From positions 1-64,000 of the forward strand of contig JAKLFM010000004.1 of the NCBI GenBank assembly GCA_022711175.1: DNA of 64,000 nucleotides, given 5' to 3'. Made by a program: the position numbers and the translations under genes. Positions 32,193 through 40,977 of the stretch are shown here, in pieces; the stretch's first letter is position 1; every line of letters begins with the position of its first letter. Below the pieces are notes generated by a model that saw only the letters and a program-made list of their open reading frames with translations, made no database searches and had not been told where the DNA came from. Source of the stretch: Bacteroidota bacterium. Lineage in GTDB: Bacteria > Bacteroidota > Bacteroidia > Bacteroidales > UBA4417.

Positions 32193-33644
32193 ATGAAAAG
32201 AATACTTCTCCCCTTTTTCCTTTCGCTTTCAATTATTCTTATTTCTGCACACCCGGCAATTAGCCAAAAAAACAAAGGCCCGGTTGAGGTTATCATTCTG
32301 CATGTCAACGACATGCATGCCAAAATCGACAACATGGCCAAACTGGCATATTTTGCCGACAGCCTGCGGAAAATCCATCCATATGTTTACCTGTTTGCTG
32401 CCGGCGACAATTTTACAGGCAACCCGGTTGTGGATATGGTTGATGACAAAGGCTACCCGATGATCGACCTGATGAACCAATGCGGATTTACGCTCAGCAC
32501 GATGGGTAATCACGAGTTTGACCTGGGGCAGGAAGCTTTTAACCGCCGGCAGAAGCAAGCCGATTTTCCTTTTATCAGTTGCAACATCGATGCCTCCGGC
32601 GCCGTGCTGAAGCAGCCCAAGCCGTTTTATATCCTGAAAGCCGGTATAGTAAAAATTCCGGTGCTGGGAATTATCCAATTAGGCGAAAACGGTATGCCCG
32701 ATTCGCATCCCAGCCGCCTCACAGGCGTTAAGTTTACCGATGGCATTGCCAAAGCCGGAGAATACAAATATCTGAAGGATAAATACGGCATGCTAATCGC
32801 CCTTACGCATCTAGGTGTTGAAGGCGACGAACCCCTTGCCAAAGCCATGCCGCAGTTCGATCTGATCATCGGCGGGCATTCGCACACTACCATCACAACG
32901 CCTATGGTTGTAAACGGTGTTAAAATTGTGCAAACAGGTTCCGGACTGAAAAATGTGGGGATGACCACGCTTACGGTTGACAGGAAGAAAATCACCGATA
33001 TAAAATATCAACTCATTCCGCTTGCTTCGGTGAAATCAACCAATGCTTCAGTACAGGCTGCAGTAGATAAGTACAATGACAACCAGGAGCTTAACCGCAC
33101 AATCTCCCGCGCCGAAAGCGACTTTACCGGCGAAAATGCCCTTGGCGGACTCATGACCGACGCGGTTACAAATATTCACGGCGTTGATATTTCGTTTCAA
33201 AATACCGGCGGAATTCGTATCGGAAGCATTCCAAAAGGCGATATAAAGCTTAAAGACGTTTACCGCCTCGATCCTTTTGGAAACGAAGTGATCGTTTTTA
33301 AGATGAATGTCGCAGAAATACAATCACTTATCTGTAACGCTTTTAACCGCAACAAGGATGTTGACCTGATACCTTCGGGGGTAAAATATACCATTTTGAC
33401 CGACCAGAACGGGCTCTGCACAGCTGTCAACCTCACCGACACAAAAGGCAATACTCTCGATCCAAACAAAGAATACACGGTTGGCGTAAACAGCTATATT
33501 GCTGCCAGTTACAAATTCGACCATCGCGATGCAGGCGCTTCGCAATACAAAACAACGGCACAAACGCTGATAGAGTACCTTATAAAAGTGAAAAACGTGG
33601 CGTATGATGGCGTTCCCAGAACTGGGGTGAAACCGGAGAAATAA
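32193..33644 (+). CDS. Exported 5'-nucleotidase/2',3'-cyclic phosphodiesterase family protein
   Basis: A 483-residue periplasmic enzyme with signal peptide MKRILLPFFLSLSIILISAH. The metallophosphatase domain has LHVNDMHAKI (D40, H42), GDNFTGNP, GNHEFD and GGHSHT, all metal ligands present. The C-terminal domain contains FQNTGGIR and the nucleoside-binding stretch near NEVIVFKMN. It removes phosphate from extracytoplasmic nucleotides. It is the last gene of the operon with the amidohydrolase and the beta-grasp-like protein. A hairpin without a T-tract (33650-33668) follows. Confidence 0.92.
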   Translation: MKRILLPFFLSLSIILISAHPAISQKNKGPVEVIILHVNDMHAKIDNMAKLAYFADSLRKIHPYVYLFAAGDNFTGNPVVDMVDDKGYPMIDLMNQCGFTLSTMGNHEFDLGQEAFNRRQKQADFPFISCNIDASGAVLKQPKPFYILKAGIVKIPVLGIIQLGENGMPDSHPSRLTGVKFTDGIAKAGEYKYLKDKYGMLIALTHLGVEGDEPLAKAMPQFDLIIGGHSHTTITTPMVVNGVKIVQTGSGLKNVGMTTLTVDRKKITDIKYQLIPLASVKSTNASVQAAVDKYNDNQELNRTISRAESDFTGENALGGLMTDAVTNIHGVDISFQNTGGIRIGSIPKGDIKLKDVYRLDPFGNEVIVFKMNVAEIQSLICNAFNRNKDVDLIPSGVKYTILTDQNGLCTAVNLTDTKGNTLDPNKEYTVGVNSYIAASYKFDHRDAGASQYKTTAQTLIEYLIKVKNVAYDGVPRTGVKPEK

Positions 33645-33649
33645 ATGTT

Positions 33650-33668
33650 AACGGTTATCGGAACCGTT
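33650..33668. terminator. Possible bidirectional hairpin between convergent genes
   Basis: AACGGTT (33650-33656), a five-base loop, then AACCGTT (33662-33668). It sits between the convergent 5'-nucleotidase and DUF4468 genes. No T-tract follows on either strand, so intrinsic termination is uncertain. Confidence 0.35.
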
Positions 33669-33697
33669 GACAATCAACTGATTCCAACCAACTAATT

Positions 33698-34243
33698 TTA
33701 CCAGATATCTTCCTTCTTTTCAGGGGGGGGCATCATGCCCTTTTTGAGGCTTTCGATCAGCGCTTTAACATCCTGGTCGAGTTCGGTAAGGTAAGCATCC
33801 CAGGAAGGATTATAGCTTTTATCGGTTTTATCGAGCCATCGCTCAACCGGCGCACGCGAAACATCGTGAATAAGGAAATCAGATATAGTATAGCGGTAGC
33901 GGCCATCCTTAAACTCGAGACGCATCGTATAATCGATGGAACAGGAGGTACGGGGAACGCCCTTGGCTTCGTAACTCACATCAAAACGGTGACGGACTTC
34001 AATAAGCCCTGTTTCCGGGTTACGCACTTTGGTAGCATCCACGGGATTAACATATTGTTTCGGAAGCCATTCAACAGCACGGTTAAACAGTTGCTCCTTT
34101 GTACCTGTTTGAGTTACAACTTCCTTGTATGTAATAAGCTTTGTATCAGGGTCAAGCGGAAGCTGCGGAGTGGCAACCTGCGCGCTCGCGATGCCTGCTA
34201 TAATGGTGAGAAATGCTATGTAAATAGAACGGATGTTTTTCAT
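33698..34243 (-). CDS. DUF4468 domain-containing exported protein
   Basis: A 181-residue protein with signal peptide (MKNIRSIYIAFLTIIAGIAS, cleavage after AQ). The mature part starts with the strand LITYKEVVTQTGTKEQLFNRAVEWL and continues with a beta-rich sheet (IDYTMRLEFKDGRYRYTISDFLI split over about 110-132), typical of DUF4468. The domain is common in Bacteroidota exported proteins; no activity is known. The start at 34243 gives a good signal; the longer frame reaches into the FtsB-like gene. Confidence 0.8.
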   Translation of the reverse strand: MKNIRSIYIAFLTIIAGIASAQVATPQLPLDPDTKLITYKEVVTQTGTKEQLFNRAVEWLPKQYVNPVDATKVRNPETGLIEVRHRFDVSYEAKGVPRTSCSIDYTMRLEFKDGRYRYTISDFLIHDVSRAPVERWLDKTDKSYNPSWDAYLTELDQDVKALIESLKKGMMPPPEKKEDIW

Positions 34244-34293
34244 TCGACTGGTGTTTCGGTGTGGAATTAACAAATTTCGTGCCGAGAAGTTTA

Positions 34294-34611
34294 TCACTTT
34301 TTATCGTCAGGTTTCGGAACCATCAGGTAAATATCTTCGCTGTCGCGTTTCATAAAGTATTTTTCGCGGGCAACGCGCTCCATTTCTGCAGTGTCGGTCA
34401 TGAGCTTATGCAAAGCAACACTGTCGTTATAGGTTTCGTGAAGGTAAAACTCCATCTGGCGCTTATGGCCCTGCAATTCCTGGTGCAGCCTGAATTGTGA
34501 AATAAGGTTGTTGCGGTCGAGAAACAGTATCCAAACCAGGAATACAACAATTGTAAGGAAATATTTATCCTTGAGGAAAGGAGGAATCTTGTTGATCAGG
34601 TTGTTCAGCAT
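34294..34611 (-). CDS. FtsB/DivIC-like septum formation initiator
   Basis: A 105-residue bitopic membrane protein. A single hydrophobic segment (about residues 18-31, FLTIVVFLVWILFL) is followed by a coiled coil (about 35-62) and the conserved end ERVAREKYFMKRDSEDIYLMVP, which contains the AREKY signature of FtsB/DivIC proteins. These link FtsQ and FtsL in the divisome. The gene lies apart from the main cell-wall cluster, as is common in this phylum. Confidence 0.85.
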   Translation of the reverse strand: MLNNLINKIPPFLKDKYFLTIVVFLVWILFLDRNNLISQFRLHQELQGHKRQMEFYLHETYNDSVALHKLMTDTAEMERVAREKYFMKRDSEDIYLMVPKPDDKK

Positions 34612-34693
34612 ATGGTCAAAGATAACTACTAAACGGAATAACTTCTCGTGATTGCTAACATTTTGTTATTCTTCATAACGTAATAATTCCAGG

Positions 34694-35254
34694 TTAAAGG
34701 CCAATTTCATCCGCAATTTCGCTCAAGGCGGCAATAGAAAGAGCTGCAAAATCGGCAAGCGGAATACCGATGAGTTCGCATTCCAAAATGTTTTCGCGTT
34801 TCACCGAGGCGGCGAAAGCTTTTTCTTTCATACGTTTCACAACCGACGACGGCTTTACGGAAGCCACTTTACGATCGGGGTAAACATAGGTGGTAGCTGT
34901 AATAAGCCCTGTGATGGTTTCGCCGGCTGCCAGTGCATGCTGGAAAAGGGTTGTGCGTTCCCTGCCGGTAGCCATCTCGTTGTGCATGCCCACAGCATCG
35001 GCAATATCGTCGTCAACGCCCATCTGCCTTAGCATTTCGGCGCCTTTCGGCCCATGAATGGTTGGATCGGCGTTGGTTTGCTCCACATCAATATCGTGCA
35101 GCAAGCCAGCTTGCGCCCATGCTTCTTCATTCTGGCCTAACTTTCTGGCAATCGCCTTCATTACCGCTTCCGAAGCAAGGCAATGGGCGATCATACGTTC
35201 GTTTTTAATATGGCTGTGCAGCAGTTCAAGGGCTTGTTCGCGGGGCAATATCAT
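34694..35254 (-). CDS. HD domain protein (HDIG-type phosphohydrolase)
   Basis: A 186-residue protein with the HD metal site: MIAHCLASEAVMKAIA (His), LLHDIDVEQT (HD), H in TIHGPKGAE and Asp/His further on. HD domains of this type hydrolyse phosphomonoesters or phosphodiesters of nucleotides; the substrate is unknown. I choose the ATG at 35254, since a TATTTTTG promoter (35282-35275) lies between it and the alternative start at 35290. It is a single-gene unit. Confidence 0.85.
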   Translation of the reverse strand: MILPREQALELLHSHIKNERMIAHCLASEAVMKAIARKLGQNEEAWAQAGLLHDIDVEQTNADPTIHGPKGAEMLRQMGVDDDIADAVGMHNEMATGRERTTLFQHALAAGETITGLITATTYVYPDRKVASVKPSSVVKRMKEKAFAASVKRENILECELIGIPLADFAALSIAALSEIADEIGL

Positions 35255-35274
35255 AGTCTCGGGTTTGTTGTCTG

Positions 35275-35282
35275 CAAAAATA
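35275..35282 (-). promoter_or_regulatory. -7 element (TATTTTTG) of the HD gene
   Basis: On the minus strand this is a perfect TAnnTTTG match, 20 bases before the ATG at 35254, and it rules out the longer start at 35290. Confidence 0.55.
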
Positions 35283-35375
35283 GCGATCACCGGCTTTTAC
35301 TTGGCAAAATGTGGCATTCAAAGATTGAAATTTATCGATCGCCGAAAAGGTTTCAAGCAAACAGTTTGTTTTCGG

Positions 35376-35383
35376 TACATTTG
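35376..35383 (+). promoter_or_regulatory. -7 element (TACATTTG) of the S37-like peptidase operon
   Basis: A perfect TAnnTTTG match, 17 bases before the ATG at 35401. It is divergent to the HD gene promoter about 90 bases away. Confidence 0.5.
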
Positions 35384-35400
35384 CGCCAAAATCTCCTCAG

Positions 35401-36696
35401 ATGAAAACTACCACGTTAGTAACGCTGCTATTTATACTCGTCTCGATCGTCGGCCGTGCCCAGGAAAGCGAACTGTATAAATTCCTTGTTTCCATTCCGG
35501 GAACCGAAGTGAAAAAAGTCGATTCATCGGCATTTAAGGAATTTTATGTCGTGATGTTGCCGCAATTGGTTGACCACAACAACAAAGCAGGCGCGCAGTT
35601 CAAACAACGCATTTATGTAGGGCACCAGGATTTCGCCAGCCCTACGGTGATGGAAACCGAAGGCTACAGTGCCGGCAATATCAATGGATATGTTCAAAGC
35701 GAACCGACAAGGATACTGAATGCCAACCAGTTATATGTGGAGCACCGCTATTTCGGTGCATCTGCTCCTACACCGCTCGATTGGAAATACCTTACTGCCG
35801 AGCAGGATGCCGGCGATTATCATTATATCCGTACACTTTTCGGAAAAATCTATACAGGGAAATGGATAGCCACCGGCGTAAGCAAAGGAGGTCAGACAGC
35901 CACGGAATACAAGGTTTATTATCCTGAAGATATGGATGTTACGATTCCGTATGTAGCGCCCATCAATTACAGAAGGCTCGATAAACGCATCGACAGGCAT
36001 TTCAATACTGTGGGCACGCCCGAATGCCGCGCTCACATCAGGAAAATACAGGATTACTGGATGCAAAACAAAAAGGAGCTTCTGCCGAAATATGAAGAAT
36101 ATTGCACCAAGGTTGGCTTTAAGTTCAACCTGATGCCTGCCGAAGAAGCATATGATTATTCGGTGCTGGAGTTCCCGTTTTCCTTCTGGCAGTACCATGC
36201 CAACTGCGACAAGCTGCCTGATTTGTCTTCCACCACAGCCGATAAAATGGTGAAATACCTGGTTCGCATTGTTTCACCTTATTGGTACACTGATGCTGTT
36301 GAGGCTTTCAGCCCTGCCAATTACCAGTTTTACACGCAGTTAGGCTATTACGAATACGATGAAAAGCCTTTCAGGAAATACCTGAAAAAAGAGGATTACC
36401 CGAACTCGGCCTTTGTGCCGAAAGGCGTTGACATCGAGTGGGATAACTCTTACATCAAAAAGCTGAAGAAGTTTATGAGGAGCGAGCCGCAACATATGAT
36501 CTACATTTATGGTGAAGCCGATCCCTGGGGCGCGACTGCTGCTAAAATAAAACCCGGCACCGGCAGTCTGAAGGAAGTAATGAAAGGCGGAACACACGGA
36601 GCAAACATCGGTTCCCTTAGCCCTGAACAGAAAAAGGAGGTTTACCAGGCACTCAATCAATGGCTTGGCACAAAACTTGAGATACCGGTTGAATAA
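35401..36696 (+). CDS. Exported S37 (PS-10)-like serine aminopeptidase
   Basis: A 431-residue secreted protein with signal MKTTTLVTLLFILVSIVGRAQ. The alpha/beta hydrolase nucleophile is S161 in GVSKGGQTA, the GxSKGG form seen in S37 peptidases and close to S28 (GGSYGG). YVEHRYFGASAPTPLDWKYL (split at about 110-130) is also a family signature; the Asp and His would be in IYGEADPW (about 370) and GGTHGANI (about 398). These release N-terminal tripeptides. A GTG-start HEYGH protein follows 18 bases after the stop. Confidence 0.85.
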   Translation: MKTTTLVTLLFILVSIVGRAQESELYKFLVSIPGTEVKKVDSSAFKEFYVVMLPQLVDHNNKAGAQFKQRIYVGHQDFASPTVMETEGYSAGNINGYVQSEPTRILNANQLYVEHRYFGASAPTPLDWKYLTAEQDAGDYHYIRTLFGKIYTGKWIATGVSKGGQTATEYKVYYPEDMDVTIPYVAPINYRRLDKRIDRHFNTVGTPECRAHIRKIQDYWMQNKKELLPKYEEYCTKVGFKFNLMPAEEAYDYSVLEFPFSFWQYHANCDKLPDLSSTTADKMVKYLVRIVSPYWYTDAVEAFSPANYQFYTQLGYYEYDEKPFRKYLKKEDYPNSAFVPKGVDIEWDNSYIKKLKKFMRSEPQHMIYIYGEADPWGATAAKIKPGTGSLKEVMKGGTHGANIGSLSPEQKKEVYQALNQWLGTKLEIPVE

Positions 36697-36714
36697 AAAA
36701 TTCTTAAACCACCA

Positions 36715-37152
36715 GTGGAAAGATATTTCCGGTTGCCGCTTTCGTTTTTCTTTTTCTTGTGGGAATTGCCACAGAATTTGGTCGGTTTAGCGACTTATCT
36801 GAACCTGAAGCGTTTGAAAAAGATAAAAACTGTTGACCGGGCACAAAACCGTTTGTTTATCGAAACACCTCACCGTGGCGTGTCGCTGGGATATTTTATC
36901 TTCTGGACCAGACATTCGAACCGTTACAGCCACCTGAAAAACGATTGCCGTATGCATGAATACGGACACTCCATCCAAAGCCGCATTCTGGGGCCGTTTT
37001 ACCTGCCCGTTGTTGGGATACCTAGTATTCTGCGGCACTTTTACAGCATCCGGCACATCAGGAAATACGGCTCCGACTGGCAGAATTACTATGCCGGTTT
37101 CCCGGAAAACTGGGCCGACAAATTAGGGGGCGTAAAACCTTCGAATGCCTGA
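36715..37152 (+). CDS. HEYGH-motif hypothetical protein (GTG start)
   Basis: A 145-residue protein that opens with GTG; there is no usable ATG near the 5' end. A hydrophobic helix lies near residues 8-28. The central MHEYGHSIQSRILGPFYLPV (about 80-100) has HExxH, which resembles a zinc-metalloprotease signature in a short membrane-associated protein. The end NYYAGFPENWADKLGGV is conserved-looking. Similar small proteins occur in several phyla without known function. It overlaps the next gene by 8 nt. Confidence 0.6.
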   Translation: MERYFRLPLSFFFFLWELPQNLVGLATYLNLKRLKKIKTVDRAQNRLFIETPHRGVSLGYFIFWTRHSNRYSHLKNDCRMHEYGHSIQSRILGPFYLPVVGIPSILRHFYSIRHIRKYGSDWQNYYAGFPENWADKLGGVKPSNA

Positions 37153-37744
37153 TATTTCGCAAACAATGGATCAACACACTGCAGAAAAAGCACTTCCGTT
37201 TAACGACAGGGCTGCCTGGCGCAAATGGCTTAGCGACAATGGAACATCCGAAAAGGCAGTATGGTTGATTCATTACAAAAAGCACAGCGGCCTTCCATCG
37301 GTCACCCGGCAGGAAGCGCTTGAAGAAGCTTTATGCTTTGGCTGGATCGACAGCGTGATCCGGAGCATTAATGAAAACAGCTATATGCAGAGATACACAC
37401 CCCGGACCAAGAAAAGCAACTGGTCGGACAGGAATAAAATGTTGGTACGGGAACTGCTCGCTGCCGGAAAAATGGCTGATCCCGGCCTTTCCTGTATCAA
37501 AGGCTGGATAAATGAGAACCCGGTTGCACGAGTTGTTAAGTCTGATGAAAAAATTCATGCAGCACTCGAAGCGGCACTTCACGAAAACATTAGGGCTTCT
37601 GAAGTGTTTTATTCTCTGTCAGCTTCGCAGCAGCGAAATATTATTCGCTGGATCAACGCCAGCAAACGGGATGAAACCCTCAGACGGCGAATTTCGGAAG
37701 CAATAGAAACCCTAAAAACAGGCCGCGGTATCGGGATAAAATAA
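37145..37744 (+). CDS. YdeI/OmpD-associated family protein
   Basis: A 199-residue cytosolic protein. ALEEALCFGWIDSVIRSI (about residues 57-74), YTPRTKKSNWSDRN (about 84-97) and a C-terminal helical part ending in IRWINASKRDETLRRRI fit the YdeI/OmpD-associated family. Relatives have been linked to stress resistance, but no enzymatic activity is established. It starts 8 nt before the end of the HEYGH gene, so it is translationally coupled; a second Met at 37166 is a possible start. Confidence 0.85.
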   Translation: MPDISQTMDQHTAEKALPFNDRAAWRKWLSDNGTSEKAVWLIHYKKHSGLPSVTRQEALEEALCFGWIDSVIRSINENSYMQRYTPRTKKSNWSDRNKMLVRELLAAGKMADPGLSCIKGWINENPVARVVKSDEKIHAALEAALHENIRASEVFYSLSASQQRNIIRWINASKRDETLRRRISEAIETLKTGRGIGIK

Positions 37745-37782
37745 TGTAACCCGGCAATGATAATAGGTTCAAAAGAAATATT

Positions 37783-38298
37783 ATGGAGTTTGTTGATGTA
37801 ATAATGCAGCGTGAGAGTGTACGTAATTACGATCCCATGAAACCTGTTGAGATGCAGGTTCTTGAAAGAATACTTGAAGCCGGACGGATTGCACCTTCAG
37901 CTGCCAACTACCAGCCCTGGCATTTTCACCTCATCTCTTCGCACCAGTGGCTCGAAAAAGTAAGAAAATGCTACGACCGGCCATGGTTGAAAGATGCCCC
38001 GCACATACTCGTGGTTACCGGAAACCGTAAAGAGGCATGGCGCCGCCCCGATGGCTACAACAGTCTCGAAACCGACCTGGCCATCGCGCTTACCCATATG
38101 ATGCTGGCTGCAACAAATGAAGGTGTTTCCACCTGCTGGATTGCCCATTTTGATTATCAAAAGCTTCGACAATGCCTGGAACTAAAAAGCAGTGAGGAAG
38201 TTTTTGGCATCACACCTTTGGGCTACCCGCGTGAAGGTCTTAAAAGAAGAGGAATTAAGAACAGGAAACCGCTCGACGAAGTAGTTACTTACTTGTAA
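37783..38298 (+). CDS. Nitroreductase family protein
   Basis: A 171-residue FMN-dependent oxidoreductase of the short nitroreductase type. The FMN-binding opening RESVRNYDPMKPVE and APSAANYQPWHF (about residues 38-49) are diagnostic, followed by the GYNSLETDLAIALTHM dimer helix and GYPREG near the end. It reduces nitro groups, quinones or flavins; the substrate is unknown. It follows the YdeI-like gene by 38 bases and may be co-transcribed. Confidence 0.9.
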   Translation: MEFVDVIMQRESVRNYDPMKPVEMQVLERILEAGRIAPSAANYQPWHFHLISSHQWLEKVRKCYDRPWLKDAPHILVVTGNRKEAWRRPDGYNSLETDLAIALTHMMLAATNEGVSTCWIAHFDYQKLRQCLELKSSEEVFGITPLGYPREGLKRRGIKNRKPLDEVVTYL

Positions 38299-38344
38299 TA
38301 CAGGATATTAACCGGTTAACCTGCACGCTTTTTAAGATAATCTG

Positions 38345-39268
38345 CTAATGGGCATCAATGCCATGAAGCATCATAATACAGTGCCGAAGCGTTGGAATGA
38401 TTTCGGCACAATACTCATTTACAGCTTTTACGCTGCCGGGTAGGGTGTAAACCAATGTATCCGAAATAACGCCGGCAACTGCCCTCGAAATAAGCGCATT
38501 GGGCTTTTGGCTCCCGTATTTGTAACGAATGAGTTCCATCACACCGGGAATTTCTTTATCCAGCATAGGTTTTATCACATCAACAGTGATGTCGCGGGGG
38601 CCAATTCCTGTTCCGCCGGTGGTAAAAATGATATCGGCGCCGGCTTCAACAAAACCTTCGATAAGCAGTTGCAGTTGTCCGGCATCATCGGGAATCACCG
38701 TCACATCAATGTTGTATTGCCAACCTGCCTCATCAAAGAATGTGGCTGCAAGTTCAGAGATTCTCGGGCCCGAAAGGTCCTCATATTCGCCACGGCTGGC
38801 ACGATCGCTTAGCGTGATTACCTGTATATCAAAAACATAAGGAACATATTGAAGCTTATCACCGGCTTTCAGGCTTCCCGGTTTCAGCACCCTGGCAAAA
38901 ATTCCTTCTTTGGGCATCACGCAATTGCCAACCTCCCTAAAGATTGCACATGAACTGCCATGGCATTCCTTCCCTATCTGGGTGACCTCAAGTTCAACAT
39001 CCCCAATCGTAAACCTGTCAAGCGGATGGGCCTTCCATAGCTCAATTCCCCTGGTGGTAATGTTTTCGGCAAATTCGCCAAAGTTGATGGTTCGTCCTGC
39101 CTGTTGCGAGAATTTCAGAATGCTCTCTTCCGCGAGCAGACTAACCTGCCGGTGCCAACTCCCGGCATGGGCATCGCCCTGCACCCCGTTGAAATCGAGA
39201 TTAATCACCGGAACCGGCAGCTTGATGGTTCCTTTCTTTTCCGATATGTTTACCGAAAGTACTTCCAT
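38345..39268 (-). CDS. MOSC domain fused to a MogA/MoaB-type domain
   Basis: A 307-residue two-domain protein. Residues 1-145 are a MOSC domain (GVQGDAHAGSWHRQVSLLA, FGEFAENITT, and the conserved Cys in IGKECHGSSC). Residues about 148-305 are a MogA/MoaB molybdopterin-binding domain (LSDRASRGEYEDLSG, FTTGGTGIGPRDITVDV, TLPGSVKAV). MogA adenylates molybdopterin, while MOSC domains handle sulfur or metal cofactor transfer. The fusion is the last gene in the Moco operon, four bases after a membrane gene. Confidence 0.92.
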   Translation of the reverse strand: MEVLSVNISEKKGTIKLPVPVINLDFNGVQGDAHAGSWHRQVSLLAEESILKFSQQAGRTINFGEFAENITTRGIELWKAHPLDRFTIGDVELEVTQIGKECHGSSCAIFREVGNCVMPKEGIFARVLKPGSLKAGDKLQYVPYVFDIQVITLSDRASRGEYEDLSGPRISELAATFFDEAGWQYNIDVTVIPDDAGQLQLLIEGFVEAGADIIFTTGGTGIGPRDITVDVIKPMLDKEIPGVMELIRYKYGSQKPNALISRAVAGVISDTLVYTLPGSVKAVNEYCAEIIPTLRHCIMMLHGIDAH

Positions 39269-39272
39269 ACAT

Positions 39273-39749
39273 TCAGGATGTTTGTTTGTGTGTTATAAAC
39301 TTAATGCCTTCAACAATAAAGTAAGCTGCCGAAGCCAGCAGCGACAGGCCGAGCGAAATAAAAAAAGTGCCCTTGTACAGTTCAGGAATCACTTTCCAGT
39401 GGCTCACCAATATGCCTGCCGTGATCATCAGCGACATGAGCAGGTATCCCCTGAGGTCGAAAAAACCAAAGATGCAAGGCCTTGCCTGTTTGTGGCTGAT
39501 GATACGGTTGACGTACTTCCTGCTTACTTTCCTGAAGACAATGATGAAAAAAGGCACAAAGCCAATAACCCCGATAAGGTAATTCAGCCAATGATGTAAG
39601 GCGGTATGTTCAATTCCCCTGATTCCCAGCGTTAACATCCGGTATGCAGCAAATGCCCACACCGAAGCGCCAACTGCAAGCAATACGGATTTCGGCACAC
39701 CGGGCTTGAATTTATGCAGCCATCTGACCAGTTTCTCGGGCAACCTCAT
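39273..39749 (-). CDS. Four-helix membrane protein next to prsW
   Basis: A 158-residue membrane protein with four hydrophobic stretches (about residues 22-42, 55-72, 98-114 and 124-148) and basic ends. No family is recognised. It overlaps the prsW stop by 4 nt (ATGA), so its translation is coupled to prsW, and it precedes the MOSC-MogA gene by four bases. It may work with PrsW rather than with the cofactor pathway. Confidence 0.65.
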   Translation of the reverse strand: MRLPEKLVRWLHKFKPGVPKSVLLAVGASVWAFAAYRMLTLGIRGIEHTALHHWLNYLIGVIGFVPFFIIVFRKVSRKYVNRIISHKQARPCIFGFFDLRGYLLMSLMITAGILVSHWKVIPELYKGTFFISLGLSLLASAAYFIVEGIKFITHKQTS

Positions 39750-40480
39750 ACCACCTCGTTTTTATCACCATTTTCAATCTCTTCGCCAACAGGCAGTTCG
39801 AGAAAATTACCGGAATCAGGATTAAATGCCGAAGCCTGCTGGTGAAGCTTCATCCGCTTTATGCCTATGCGCCAGAGTATGAACATAAGCGGGATGAAGC
39901 AAAGCAACAACCATTGGTTCTGCGAAAGCAGTAAATAGTCGTATAAGCCGTGCAGCAGCCACGGGATCACAAATGCTTTTGAAAGGTTAGCGCTCCTGGC
40001 GCCGGGTACAAAGCGCGCAAGTCCGAAATAGTAACCCATTACGATACCGAAAAAAGCATGCGCCGGAACAGCGGTGAAAGCCCTGATGATGCCAACCTGC
40101 ATACCGCCTTTCAGCACGTACATCACATTTTCGACTGCTGCAAACCCAAGCGAAATGGCAACAGCATAAACAATACCGTCGTACCTCTCGTTGAAATTCC
40201 TGTTTCGGAGAAACAACAGGCTCACCATCAGGAATTTGAAAAGTTCTTCAGTAAACCCGGCAACGACAAATCCCGTGTATAAAGCCGAAGGCATCGTGCT
40301 CCAGCCGGTTTGAAGCCTGCTCAGCAAGGTTTCGATAATTGCTGCAGGAAAAAGGATGATGCCGCCGGCAAGCAATCCACGCAAAATGAGGCCCACAGGT
40401 TCTTTTTCATACTTGTCGCGAAAATAAATGTATGCAAGTATGAGGGCTACCGGGGCGAGGGAAAGGATGAGCAGGGTCAT
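39746..40480 (-). CDS. prsW: PrsW family intramembrane metalloprotease
   Basis: A 244-residue polytopic membrane protein. The catalytic EExxK is E78, E79 and K82 (TEELFKFLM); the other helices hold VENVMYVLKGG, AVPAHAFFGIVMGYYFG and IPWLLHGLYDYL with metal-binding His. PrsW in Bacillus cleaves an anti-sigma factor, but no anti-sigma gene lies here. The gene is inserted in the Moco operon between moaC and the MOSC-MogA gene and is translationally coupled to the membrane gene after it. Confidence 0.88.
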   Translation of the reverse strand: MTLLILSLAPVALILAYIYFRDKYEKEPVGLILRGLLAGGIILFPAAIIETLLSRLQTGWSTMPSALYTGFVVAGFTEELFKFLMVSLLFLRNRNFNERYDGIVYAVAISLGFAAVENVMYVLKGGMQVGIIRAFTAVPAHAFFGIVMGYYFGLARFVPGARSANLSKAFVIPWLLHGLYDYLLLSQNQWLLLCFIPLMFILWRIGIKRMKLHQQASAFNPDSGNFLELPVGEEIENGDKNEVV

Positions 40481-40487
40481 TGGGATA

Positions 40488-40940
40488 TCAAAGGTCGGTT
40501 TTGGTTTTTTCCTGCAGGCTTATCTCGCCTATAATCATTTGTTTATCAACCGCTTTGCACATGTCGTACACCGTGAGCAATGCCACCGACACCGCCGTGA
40601 GGGCTTCCATTTCGACGCCAGTTTGCCCGGTGCAAATAACTGTTGCCGAACAGTTTACTCCGGCATCGTCAGGAGTGAGCGTAACATCCACTTTGCTGAT
40701 CTGAAGCGGATGACATAGCGGTATTAAAGCTGATGTTTGCTTTGCGGCCTGTATGCCGGCTATTTGGGCAACCGTAAGTACATCGCCCTTTTTTACCAGG
40801 TTTTCGCAGATAAGTGCCAGGGTTGAAGGTTGCAGGCTGATATGGCCGGTAGCGGTTGCTTTGCGAAGTTGCAGGGGTTTATGGCTGACATCTACCATCA
40901 CGGCTTGGCCGCGAGGATCGGTATGTGTGAGTTCTGACAT
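40488..40940 (-). CDS. moaC: Cyclic pyranopterin monophosphate synthase
   Basis: A 150-residue protein that converts the MoaA product to cyclic pyranopterin monophosphate. It has the family segments [20 protein letters not shown] (about residues 15-34), IPLCHPLQI (about 74-82), and [21 protein letters not shown] (split at about 130-150) with the catalytic Lys region after it. The C-terminal end is compact. It is 37 bases downstream of moaA and 7 bases upstream of prsW. Confidence 0.95.
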   Translation of the reverse strand: MSELTHTDPRGQAVMVDVSHKPLQLRKATATGHISLQPSTLALICENLVKKGDVLTVAQIAGIQAAKQTSALIPLCHPLQISKVDVTLTPDDAGVNCSATVICTGQTGVEMEALTAVSVALLTVYDMCKAVDKQMIIGEISLQEKTKTDL

Positions 40941-40977
40941 AGGCTTACATTCGGATAAATTGTTACGCTAAAGTGAA

